From a virus, in IMG/VR virus record IMGVR_UViG_3300043449_001167, positions 1 to 32,581 of that record: a stretch of DNA of 32,581 nucleotides. One strand, given 5' to 3'. Every line of letters starts with the position of its first letter. The first letter of the stretch is position 1. This document shows positions 22,762-29,697 of the stretch, piece after piece. Position numbers and translations under genes: made by a program. The notes below the pieces were generated by a model. The model saw only the letters and a program-made list of their open reading frames with translations, was not told the origin of the DNA and did no database searches.

Positions 22762-22785
22762 GCGTCCTCCGGGACCAGGGTTCGC

Positions 22786-22800
22786 GTGCGAGCTACGCGA
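22786..22800 (-). promoter_or_regulatory. Offset start-associated motif K
   Basis: The minus strand reads CGCGTAGCTCGCACGCG. It is perfect hairpin arms CGCGT/ACGCG with AGCTCGC in the loop, followed by a normal Shine-Dalgarno and the sheath ATG 25 bases away. Unlike the other members it does not abut the start codon. Confidence 0.45.
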
Positions 22801-22829
22801 CCGGCCCCGTCACACGCAAGCGCCGCGGA

Positions 22830-23381
22830 CTAGCTGCCAGCCCCACACGACGGCGCGTTCACAGCGGGCGCCCCGTTCGGGAGGAGGAACTTGTCGGTCG
22901 TTACAGCGTGAACGCCGGCCGGTCCGGTGACGACGGTGTACGTCGTATCGGTGATCGGGATCTCCACGTTCAGCGTGTAGACCGCGAGCCAGCCCGCGCG
23001 AGCGATGGCCGTATCCTCGTTCCATGCGATGGGCGAGAAGTCGATCGTTCCCGTCGCAATGTCGAGCGCGCTCGTGATCGTCGTGTTCAGCAGGGATTCG
23101 CAGTTGCGGAGCGACTGCACCTGGTCGATCTCGCCCGCTGCGTTCAGCGCCACCGCGCCCCAGCAGTGGACCTCGAGCGATGCGTTACGCGTGCGCCGCG
23201 CGCGTGGGTTGCCGCCGACGCGCGTGGTCGGCGTAAGAGGGTCGGTCGTCGGGTATGCAACAACGCGCCCGACGGTCGGGTCGTCCTGGCCTGCGATGCC
23301 CTGCAGGCCGAGCACGACCGGGCCAGTAAAGCCGCGCTGTGCGATGCGGGTGGCCCATGCGGTAAAGAAGTCGACGATCAT
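22830..23381 (-). CDS. Tail terminator or tail completion-like protein
   Basis: This 183-residue protein lies between the gpG-like protein and the sheath, where gpU/gp37-type tail terminators are encoded. It contains VVLGLQGIAGQDDPTVGRV, a NASLEVHCWGAVAL strand and a GWLAVYTLNVEIPITDTT strand, in line with a mixed alpha/beta fold. The functional guess rests on position and length. Confidence 0.55.
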   Translation of the reverse strand: MIVDFFTAWATRIAQRGFTGPVVLGLQGIAGQDDPTVGRVVAYPTTDPLTPTTRVGGNPRARRTRNASLEVHCWGAVALNAAGEIDQVQSLRNCESLLNTTITSALDIATGTIDFSPIAWNEDTAIARAGWLAVYTLNVEIPITDTTYTVVTGPAGVHAVTTDKFLLPNGAPAVNAPSCGAGS

Positions 23382-23399
23382 CGGGTGTGCATCCGGTGG

Positions 23400-23924
23400 T
23401 TAGGTGTCCATCTCGCCGCGCGTTACCTTGCGACCGAGTCGCGCTTCCATAATCTCGCGCGCCGTGCGACGGATGATGCGGCGCCACTCGTTCGGGACGC
23501 GCCCGTCGGGCAACAGTTGGCGCTTCGGGATGTGGTACTTGCTCCACTTCTGCCCGACCACCTTGCCCTTGCGCTTGATGTCCTTCAGCACGGCACCGCG
23601 CCGTTTCGTGCCCCACTGATGGAACCCGGCCTTCAAGTCGGTGAACCGCACGTCGAGCGTGTTGCCCTGCGCGGATACCTTCAGCGATGCGTGCATCGCG
23701 CCCGTATCGGTGAGCGGCGGCGGCGTGCGCCCCTTGCGGAGCGTTGCGGGCGCTAGTGCCTTCCACTTCGTCCCATAGGGGTTCACACCTCGGACGAACT
23801 GGTCGTCGATGCGCGCGCGGATGAGCGGCGCCGCGCGCTTCCACAGTTCCGGCCCAGCGGTGCCGAGCTTTCGGATGCGGTCGAACGCTTGCCGGATCTC
23901 GGGGAAGTCACCGCGGATGGGCAT
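23400..23924 (-). CDS. Virion morphogenesis protein, Mu gpG-like
   Basis: This 174-residue protein fits the phage virion morphogenesis family. It has an RIRKLGTAGPELWKRAA helix, VNPYGTKWKALAPAT, PPPLTDTGAMHASL, and HQWGTKRRG followed by the motif PKRQLL near residues 135-140. gpG connects head and tail in Mu. Position after the gp36-like gene agrees. The start is the ATG at 23924; the open frame further upstream lies inside gp36-like coding sequence. Confidence 0.85.
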   Translation of the reverse strand: MPIRGDFPEIRQAFDRIRKLGTAGPELWKRAAPLIRARIDDQFVRGVNPYGTKWKALAPATLRKGRTPPPLTDTGAMHASLKVSAQGNTLDVRFTDLKAGFHQWGTKRRGAVLKDIKRKGKVVGQKWSKYHIPKRQLLPDGRVPNEWRRIIRRTAREIMEARLGRKVTRGEMDT

Positions 23925-23935
23925 GGTGTCACATC

Positions 23936-24355
23936 TCAGAACACGATCTTCGTCGACGGTCCCCACCGCTTCGGCTGCGTGATGATGCGCGGCTCGTCGT
24001 AGCGCGCGGCGGGCGGGCTCTGCGTGACGTCGGCCTGCATCTCCTGGCGAGCGACCGCGCGGAACCACGCCCGCGACGCCTCCGCGCGCGAGGCGATGTT
24101 TGTGTCCGCGCCGAGCTCAGGGTTGAACCCACGCACGACCAGCAGCTCGTACGCGACGATGCGCGCGACGTTGCTGCGGACGTCGACGCCCCACGAGATG
24201 AGGGGCAAGTTGTACCGGCTGCGGAACGCCGAGTCGGCTTCGCTGGAGATGGCGAGGATCGTGTCCTCGATCGTCTGCGTCGGGATGCCCGTCAGCGCGG
24301 ACCCGTTGACGCCGTAACGCTTGACCTCATCGACCGTGCAGTACGCCTGCGTCAT
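23936..24355 (-). CDS. Head-tail connector/completion protein, Mu gp36-like (DUF1320)
   Basis: This 139-residue protein resembles Mu gp36 (DUF1320). It has AYCTVDEVKRYGV at the start, a TIEDTILAISSEADSAFRSRYNLPL helix, and a VARIVAYELLVVRG helix. Such proteins complete the head before tail joining. Its ATG follows a start-associated motif, and the capsid gene ends upstream of a strong hairpin. Confidence 0.85.
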   Translation of the reverse strand: MTQAYCTVDEVKRYGVNGSALTGIPTQTIEDTILAISSEADSAFRSRYNLPLISWGVDVRSNVARIVAYELLVVRGFNPELGADTNIASRAEASRAWFRAVARQEMQADVTQSPPAARYDEPRIITQPKRWGPSTKIVF

Positions 24356-24372
24356 GCGTCCGAGCTACCCGC
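24356..24372 (-). promoter_or_regulatory. Start-associated motif C
   Basis: On the minus strand GCGGGTAGCTCGGACGC precedes the gp36-like ATG, nine bases after TAG. A strong terminator-like hairpin lies just upstream. Confidence 0.6.
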
Positions 24373-24413
24373 AAAACGCCGACCCCCGCAACCGGCGAGC
24401 GGTGCGGGGGTCG
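24373..24413 (-). terminator. Intrinsic terminator-like hairpin after capsid gene
   Basis: On the minus strand CGACCCCCGCA and TGCGGGGGTCG form a perfect 11-pair stem with a 12-base loop (arms 24403-24413 and 24380-24390), followed by GGCG and TTTT at 24373-24376. It lies after the capsid stop. A partial terminator here would reduce transcription of head-completion and tail genes relative to the capsid. Confidence 0.75.
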
Positions 24414-24434
24414 ACGCGGTGTGTGCTGCCCGTC

Positions 24435-25427
24435 TCAGCCGCCGAGCGTGGGGTCGCTGCGGTGCATGAGGAACGGGAAGGTCAGCACGGGCGCGCCGCG
24501 GGCCTCAACGCCGTACACGAACACGTGCTGCTCGAAGACCTTCGGATCCTGCGGGTTCACGCGGGCGACGATCTGCGGCGCCTGGCGCAGCTGCCAGGTG
24601 AGCGCCTTCACGGGCATCCGGGTGTCGGCCATGTACCAGGCCGTGTCGCTGCCCTGGACAACCTGGCCGTTCAGGATGAGCGTCGAGCCGGCGGCGAGCT
24701 CGGGGATCACGAGCACGTCGCACATCCCCTTCAGGATGTTGTCGACCGACCCGCCACCCGTCGCGATGCCACCGATGGTGACCGGAGCGATGAAGCTCGT
24801 GTTCAGGATCGAACGCGCGGCGTACTCGAGGGCCGGCGGAACGATGAGCACGTCGGGGATGATGTTCAGCGGCTGCCCATCCTGGGCGACCTGCGTCATC
24901 ATCTTTGAGCGAACGAACGCAAAGCCGTCCGGGTCGAGGCCCTTGTCCCACGTATTCGCGAACACGCCCTTGCTCGGGGCGTAGAGGTCGATCGGGTGGT
25001 TCGTCGAGAAGAACGGCAGGCCGTCCGTCCCGCTGATGTTCGCGTTGACCGCGGCGGCGAGCTGCTGGTCGGGCCACTTGGCCGACTGCCAGCCCATCTG
25101 CGCGGCGAGGTTGGAGTACAGGCCGTGCTGGTCGTCCATGAGCCGGAACTTGTCCACCTCGAGCGTGAGCTCGAAGGGCTTGTTCTCGACGAACAAGGTC
25201 TCGGTCTGCATCCCGTGCGAGACGCGCGGCCCGACCCACTCGCGCAGCGTCGGGATACGGTCGGCCCAGCCGTACCGCTCGGCCGAGGTGGCCGACGGGC
25301 GCACCATGGCGAGGCGGTTGTACCAGGTCGGGGTGGTCTCGTAGACCTGCGACCAGGACGCGTCGAGGCCGAGGAAGAAGACTTCAAGGTCAGAGGGGGT
25401 CAGCAGACCCGCGGTTCCGATGGGCAT
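24435..25427 (-). CDS. Major capsid protein, Mu gpT-like
   Basis: This 330-residue protein matches Mu gpT-type major heads. It has PTWYNRLAMVRPSATSAERY near residues 33-52, DRIPTLREWVGPRV, FELTLEVDKFRLMDD, and FSTNHPIDLY, with a GTSLILNG-like end. It has the HK97-like fold in this family. GGAGAA precedes the ATG. A strong hairpin follows the stop. Confidence 0.9.
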   Translation of the reverse strand: MPIGTAGLLTPSDLEVFFLGLDASWSQVYETTPTWYNRLAMVRPSATSAERYGWADRIPTLREWVGPRVSHGMQTETLFVENKPFELTLEVDKFRLMDDQHGLYSNLAAQMGWQSAKWPDQQLAAAVNANISGTDGLPFFSTNHPIDLYAPSKGVFANTWDKGLDPDGFAFVRSKMMTQVAQDGQPLNIIPDVLIVPPALEYAARSILNTSFIAPVTIGGIATGGGSVDNILKGMCDVLVIPELAAGSTLILNGQVVQGSDTAWYMADTRMPVKALTWQLRQAPQIVARVNPQDPKVFEQHVFVYGVEARGAPVLTFPFLMHRSDPTLGG

Positions 25428-25444
25428 GTGATTCTCCTATGGGC

Positions 25445-25894
25445 TCAGTTCGAGCCGCGGGTGTTCTGCCCGAACAGGACGCCGACCTGCCCGGAGGGGT
25501 TGATGTCCCACACGATGCCAGCGCGCGACCGAGCGCCGTCGGCGCTGGTCTTGGCGACCGTCTGGTTATCCACGATGAAGCAGACCGAGCCGAAGTCGCC
25601 GGCCGTGATCGCGTCTTCGCCTGCCGAGTTGAAGAAGTAGTAGACGCCCATGCCGACATCTACGGTCTTGTCGCCGTCCGAGCCGGTGAGGTTGTCCACC
25701 GTCGCGAGCGCGACGCCGACGGCGCCGATGCCCTCATCCGTGGTGAACGCCTCGGCGGCGTACCCCGTGGTGGTCGCCATGACGATCGTTCCGTAGAGGA
25801 TCTTCTCGCCGCCCTTGACGCCGAAGTTCTTGAATGCGGGAACGCCGGACGACAAGAGGCCGTCGGTGTTCCGCTCGATGGTGGTCGCGGTCAT
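25445..25894 (-). CDS. Capsid decoration or cement protein (gp35/DUF2190-like)
   Basis: This 149-residue protein is rich in beta strands and Gly/Thr (VKGGEKILYGTIVMATTTGY, GVYYFFNSAGEDAITAGDFG). It resembles capsid cement proteins encoded next to Mu-like heads. GGAGATA precedes the ATG and the capsid gene follows its stop after 17 bases. Confidence 0.75.
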   Translation of the reverse strand: MTATTIERNTDGLLSSGVPAFKNFGVKGGEKILYGTIVMATTTGYAAEAFTTDEGIGAVGVALATVDNLTGSDGDKTVDVGMGVYYFFNSAGEDAITAGDFGSVCFIVDNQTVAKTSADGARSRAGIVWDINPSGQVGVLFGQNTRGSN

Positions 25895-25912
25895 GTGTGT
25901 ATCTCCTGCCGG

Positions 25913-26806
25913 TCAGGCCTTGGGGAACTGGACGACAACGCCGTGCTTCGCAGCCGACGCGGCGGCACGCTCGGGCGAGACGCCCATCGCGGCCAGGATC
26001 TTCGCAGCGCGGTCGGAGACCGACGCGGCATTCGGGACGTGCTTCTCGGTCTCGACGGCGTGCGACACGTTGACGATGGCCGGGGCCGTCTCGACGTACG
26101 CCTTCAGCTCGCGCGAGTCGCGCATACCCATGCGGACGAACATGGCCTTCTGCGTCGGGGCGATCTTCCCCGCGGCGATGGCCTTTCCGACCAGCTTCTC
26201 GACGCTCGCTTGCTTGGCGTCGCGCTCCATTTTGGCGACCTTCTGCGCGAGCTCGCCGAGCTGGGCGTGCGCGTCGATGAGGGCGCGCAGCTTGCCGAGC
26301 GCCGCGCCGTTCGACGTCGCGTTCAGCAGGCCGCGGACGGCCTTGTCGAACGGCGTCTTCTCGCTCGCGTCGCTGGCGGCGCGCTTCATCTTCTTCGCCT
26401 TCTTCGGCTCCTCGACGTCCTCGGCGTCCTCGGATTCTTCGGACTCCTCGCCGTCCTCGAGCTCCTCGGCCTCGGCGTCCTCGGACTCCTCGGAATCGTC
26501 GGCAGCCTCGACGGGCTCCTCGTCGCCGTCGGGCTCCTTGTGCTCCTCGCCCTCGGCGTCCTCGGTGTACTTCGCGTCCTCGGGCTCGACGTCCGACTCG
26601 CCTGCACACTCGTCGCCGTCGGCCTCGTCGGCCTTCTCGACCTTCTCGGCCTTCTCGGCGTCGTCGGCCTTCTTGGCCTTCTTCATCTTCTTGTCGTCCT
26701 CGGCCTTCTTTGCCGATGCGAGCGCACGGCGCGCCTTGCGGATCGCAGCGGCGTCGCCGCTCGCGAGCGCGGCCGTTAGTGCAACGGTTGCGGATGCGAT
26801 GGTCAT
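25913..26806 (-). CDS. Capsid scaffolding protein
   Basis: This 297-residue protein has a very acidic, Lys-patched centre (about residues 30-145, many Glu/Asp/Ala) and a C-terminal part with SVEKLVGKAIAAGKIAPTQK (about 205-224) that resembles the scaffold half of Mu gpI. Scaffolds guide capsid assembly and are removed. The protease domain of gpI is not in this gene but in the preceding one, an S49 enzyme. The ATG overlaps the protease stop as ATGA (26803-26806). Confidence 0.8.
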   Translation of the reverse strand: MTIASATVALTAALASGDAAAIRKARRALASAKKAEDDKKMKKAKKADDAEKAEKVEKADEADGDECAGESDVEPEDAKYTEDAEGEEHKEPDGDEEPVEAADDSEESEDAEAEELEDGEESEESEDAEDVEEPKKAKKMKRAASDASEKTPFDKAVRGLLNATSNGAALGKLRALIDAHAQLGELAQKVAKMERDAKQASVEKLVGKAIAAGKIAPTQKAMFVRMGMRDSRELKAYVETAPAIVNVSHAVETEKHVPNAASVSDRAAKILAAMGVSPERAAASAAKHGVVVQFPKA

Positions 26807-27624
26807 CGTGTCACCTCTCGGCGGCGAGCTACGGGACCGGACGTTGCGCCGTCAACCACACGCGACGCCAGCGCCACCATGGCGCCCTTCTGCGACCGGA
26901 CCCCATCGGCCAGGCCCGCCGCCACAGCGGCCGAGCCGAAGAACACACCCGCCTGCATCGCCTCGATCTCGTCGCGTCCCAGTGGGCGGCGCATCGCGAC
27001 CCAGTCGAAGAACAGACCGGCCAGTTGATCCACGCGGGCCTGCGCCCGAGCGATGACACCATCGGTCAGCGGCACGTTCGGGTTGCCGTCGGCCTTGTAG
27101 TCGCCACTGCTCACGACCTCCACCCGATACCCGGCCGCAGCGTTCGCAGCGGTCTGGTCGCACAACTCACCGATGACACCGATGGATCCAACGCCGCCCG
27201 CGGGCGGAAGGTAGATGCGGTCGGCAACCGCAGCGATGGCGTATGCCGCCGAGAACGCGCTCTCGTCGACGTACGCGACGACGGCCTTTCCCGACTTGCT
27301 GGCGTGCTGGCGCATCGCGCGGCAGCACTCAAACAGCCCCTCGACCTCGCCCCCCGGGCTGCCGATGCGGAGCATCACGCCGGCTGCGGACGACTCGAGT
27401 GCGCCGCAGAACCGCTCGACGATCGCGTCGTAGCCGTCCCAGCAGTATGCGAACTGCGAGAGCGGCCCGCGCACGTCGACCACTGCCAAGCCGTCGATCA
27501 TCTCGACCGGCTGCGACTCGGGCGCGGTCAGATACTCGGCGTCCATGGCCGTGGGCGACATCGCAAGCGCCGGGTGTGGGCGCCCCGACGATGCGAATAC
27601 CATCCGCTCTCGCTTCTGCGACAT
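26803..27624 (-). CDS. Capsid maturation protease, S49/SppA family
   Basis: This 273-residue protein has an SppA/lambda gpC fold. It has RIGSPGGEVEG near residues 87-97, ESAFSAAYAIA with nucleophile Ser125, GGVGSIGVIG, and GDYKADGNP with general-base Lys177. It cleaves scaffold and perhaps capsid during maturation. The start is ATG 27624, after motif B; upstream codons to 27654 read through that motif. Its stop overlaps the scaffold start. Confidence 0.85.
   Translation of the reverse strand: MSQKRERMVFASSGRPHPALAMSPTAMDAEYLTAPESQPVEMIDGLAVVDVRGPLSQFAYCWDGYDAIVERFCGALESSAAGVMLRIGSPGGEVEGLFECCRAMRQHASKSGKAVVAYVDESAFSAAYAIAAVADRIYLPPAGGVGSIGVIGELCDQTAANAAAGYRVEVVSSGDYKADGNPNVPLTDGVIARAQARVDQLAGLFFDWVAMRRPLGRDEIEAMQAGVFFGSAAVAAGLADGVRSQKGAMVALASRVVDGATSGPVARRREVTR
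26823..26837 (-). promoter_or_regulatory. Offset start-associated motif L (inside protease gene)
   Basis: On the minus strand CCCGTAGCTCGCCGCC appears just before GAGAGGTGACACGATG, the scaffold start region with its own Shine-Dalgarno. It lies inside the last codons of the protease gene, so it may be a chance coding match. Confidence 0.35.
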
Positions 27625-27640
27625 GGGGCGCGAGCTATGC
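27625..27640 (-). promoter_or_regulatory. Start-associated motif B
   Basis: On the minus strand GCATAGCTCGCGCCCC precedes the protease ATG, with ten bases after TAG. GGGCGCG just upstream pairs with CGCGCCC inside it, giving a seven-pair stem touching the start codon, with TAG in the loop. Confidence 0.65.
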
Positions 27641-27671
27641 CGCCGCGCCCACACGGGTCAACGCTTGTGCG

Positions 27672-29513
27672 TCACGACTCGTCGGCGGCGTCCATTTGCT
27701 TGACCAGCTTCGCCGACCAGCTCTGACCCGCATCGCCGCCCCACAGCGCCCACGCGATGCGCCCCGCGCTCGGATAGCCGTCCTCGCCGGGCGACCACCC
27801 CTCGCCCTGCTTGTCGACCTCGTGGCGGGCGAAGTAGGAGGCCATCCGGCGCGCCGTCTCGGGACTCACCGCACGACCGTTCGCAAGGTCGCGTGCTCGA
27901 GCGACGCCGACCGCCGTTCCCCCTCGGCCGTGTTCCGCGCGCCAGTCGAGGCCGCGGCGGGCCTCGGCGCGAACGCCATCGGGGGGCGTGAAGTTGATGT
28001 GCTCGAACCGTTTCGGCCCAGCCGTCAGCGTGGCCGACATCGCGAGCGTTGCGGCGTCCTCCGCGGGTTCGAGCGGGGCGGGCTCCGATACCGGCTGCTC
28101 GGGCGGTGCGGGCGACTGCGCGCGCCCCGTCACAGGCACGCCCAGCATCTCGCCGAGGCGCACCTCGTCGACGGCCACGCCGGCCGATGCGTACGCCTGC
28201 AGCGCCAGGCCGAGGTCTCGCACGACGGCGACCTTCGCGTTCGCGTCCTCGACGGGTTCAACCGTCCAGTTCGTCATGGGAGCTAGGTCGGCGTCACCGA
28301 AGTTGTACAGCGCCCATGGACGGGCGATCTGCTGGTAGACCAGCTGCGCCATCGTCGCCTGGTCGTGTTCCAAGATGGTCTGACGAACGTCGCCGTGAAC
28401 GCGCGCCGCGGCGAACGAGCCCTCCTTCACCTCGGTCGTCAGGTTCTGGCCGAGCACGGCGAGCACGATCGACATGTCGCAGCGGTCCATGAGGCCCTGG
28501 AACGCTTCCCACGACCGATCGGTCGCTTCGAGCATGTCGAGGTCGTACTTGTACCCATCGATGCCCTGCGGACACAGGACCACCGACTCTTGGCCCAGGT
28601 TCGACGCCGCTTCGATAAACCGCTCCTTCTGCTCGGCGTCGCCGCCGATCGGAACTACGGCCTTCAGGATCGGGATGCCGTGGACCTCGGAATACCTGGC
28701 CCAATCGCGCTGCGCGTACTGACGGACCAGCCAAGGGATCGCGATGGCCCTGACCGCGCCGTGCAACCATCCGCGGTACTCGCCGTTCGGCGTGTACAGA
28801 ACCCACCGCGAGTCGCCCGGTACGACCTCCATCGGGCCGTCCATGGTGCTCACGATGTATCGGCGGGTCACGACGTTGAACCACGCAAATTGCGGGTGCC
28901 ACGTCTTCAGGTACGGACGCCACAGCGGCTCGGACGTGTCCCATCGCAGCTCGGCCAGGCCGAAGCCGAGGCCGACCCCCCACTGAAGGAACTGCCCCAT
29001 GGTCTCGCGCGGGCAGATCCGATCGAACTCCGCGGCCCATGCATCGCACGCCTCGCGCGCCTTCGCCGGGTCGACATTCTTTCCGCGCACCTCACTGGCC
29101 GGCGTGAACCGAACGGTCTGACCGAGTAGCGCAGCGACCCGCGTGTGCAGCGTGGCCTGCACGCGCGGGTCGCCGAAGATGGCGTCCGTCAGCAGCGCCG
29201 AGCCCGAGAAGAACCCGGCCATGTGCTGGATAAGCGCCTGCTGGATGAGGTCGGGCGTCCAGTCGGTAGCAATGCTCGCGGGCAGGTCGCGGTACGGGAT
29301 GCGCGCGTCGGCCGGCCGCTTCAGCGGGTCGGGCGGTAGCTCGTAGGCCCGGTTCATGTCCCACATGTTCGGCGGCGGGCTGGGCGCGCGATACCCCGTC
29401 GGGGGCGGTGCCGTCGTCGGTCCGCCCGTCACCTCGGCCGCAGTAGCCAAGCCAGAACGGACGGCGAGCGGGTTAGCAGCGCGAGCAGTGCGGTACTTGC
29501 CGAAGCCAGGCAT
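27672..29513 (-). CDS. Portal protein, Mu gp29-like (DUF935), with C-terminal extension
   Basis: This 613-residue portal has an N-terminal Pro-rich region, then the DUF935-type core: PDLIQQALIQHMAGFF, DPRVQATLHTRVAALLGQ, GLGFGLAELRWDTSEPLWRPYLKTW, HGAVRAIAIPWLVRQYAQRDW, and LGQNLTTEVKEGSFAAARVH. The portal ring holds the DNA gate. The last 100 or so residues (VGVARARDLANG, MASYFARHEVDKQG, GRIAWALWGGD) form an extra domain that recurs at the ends of several phage morphogenesis proteins. Its role is unknown. The ATG follows motif A. Confidence 0.85.
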   Translation of the reverse strand: MPGFGKYRTARAANPLAVRSGLATAAEVTGGPTTAPPPTGYRAPSPPPNMWDMNRAYELPPDPLKRPADARIPYRDLPASIATDWTPDLIQQALIQHMAGFFSGSALLTDAIFGDPRVQATLHTRVAALLGQTVRFTPASEVRGKNVDPAKAREACDAWAAEFDRICPRETMGQFLQWGVGLGFGLAELRWDTSEPLWRPYLKTWHPQFAWFNVVTRRYIVSTMDGPMEVVPGDSRWVLYTPNGEYRGWLHGAVRAIAIPWLVRQYAQRDWARYSEVHGIPILKAVVPIGGDAEQKERFIEAASNLGQESVVLCPQGIDGYKYDLDMLEATDRSWEAFQGLMDRCDMSIVLAVLGQNLTTEVKEGSFAAARVHGDVRQTILEHDQATMAQLVYQQIARPWALYNFGDADLAPMTNWTVEPVEDANAKVAVVRDLGLALQAYASAGVAVDEVRLGEMLGVPVTGRAQSPAPPEQPVSEPAPLEPAEDAATLAMSATLTAGPKRFEHINFTPPDGVRAEARRGLDWRAEHGRGGTAVGVARARDLANGRAVSPETARRMASYFARHEVDKQGEGWSPGEDGYPSAGRIAWALWGGDAGQSWSAKLVKQMDAADES

Positions 29514-29531
29514 GGGCGCGAGCTAGCACGC
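29514..29531 (-). promoter_or_regulatory. Start-associated motif A
   Basis: On the minus strand GCGTGCTAGCTCGCGCCC precedes the portal ATG, nine bases after TAG. An upstream GGCGCG pairs with CGCGCC within it. Confidence 0.65.
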
Positions 29532-29697
29532 ACGCCGCGCCGGGTGCTACCGTGGCCAGACTCAGGTGTGAGGGCGATGGCGTCGGCGGGAATGGTTCCC
29601 GTCGGCGCCCTTGTTTATCGCCCCTGCCATCCGCTAGCGTGTCCGCCTCACGAGGACGTGAGGGGACGGCGCCGACGGGATGGTCCTATCGGCGCCG
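29532..29697. other. Intergenic region with three tandem hairpins
   Basis: No gene was found here. On the plus strand there is a 14-pair stem with TGG loop (29579-29592 / 29596-29609), a 7-pair CCTCACG/CGTGAGG stem (29646-29652 / 29657-29663), and a 10-pair ACGGCGCCGA/TCGGCGCCGT stem (29666-29675 / 29689-29698). T-rich tails follow the first (CTTGTTTAT) and third (TACTTTT) on the plus strand. Genes on both sides are read on the minus strand, so a plus-strand terminator has no evident gene to end. Confidence 0.7.

Noticed and set aside
21328-22833. Long plus-strand open frame (501 codons) opposite the sheath gene
   Set aside because: It is Arg/Asp/Val-rich with no recognisable motif, lies fully antisense to a clear sheath protein, and has no ribosome site. 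GC-rich codon bias creates long antisense frames.
22830-23381. Transposable-phage features such as Mu ends or transposase
   Set aside because: Structural genes are Mu-like, but no transposase, Mor, or Ner-like gene or end-binding repeats were found in the window.
25439-26779. Long plus-strand open frame (446 codons) opposite capsid decoration and scaffold genes
   Set aside because: Its Leu/Gly/Val-rich second half is simply the complement of the acidic scaffold codons; the minus-strand proteins match known families.
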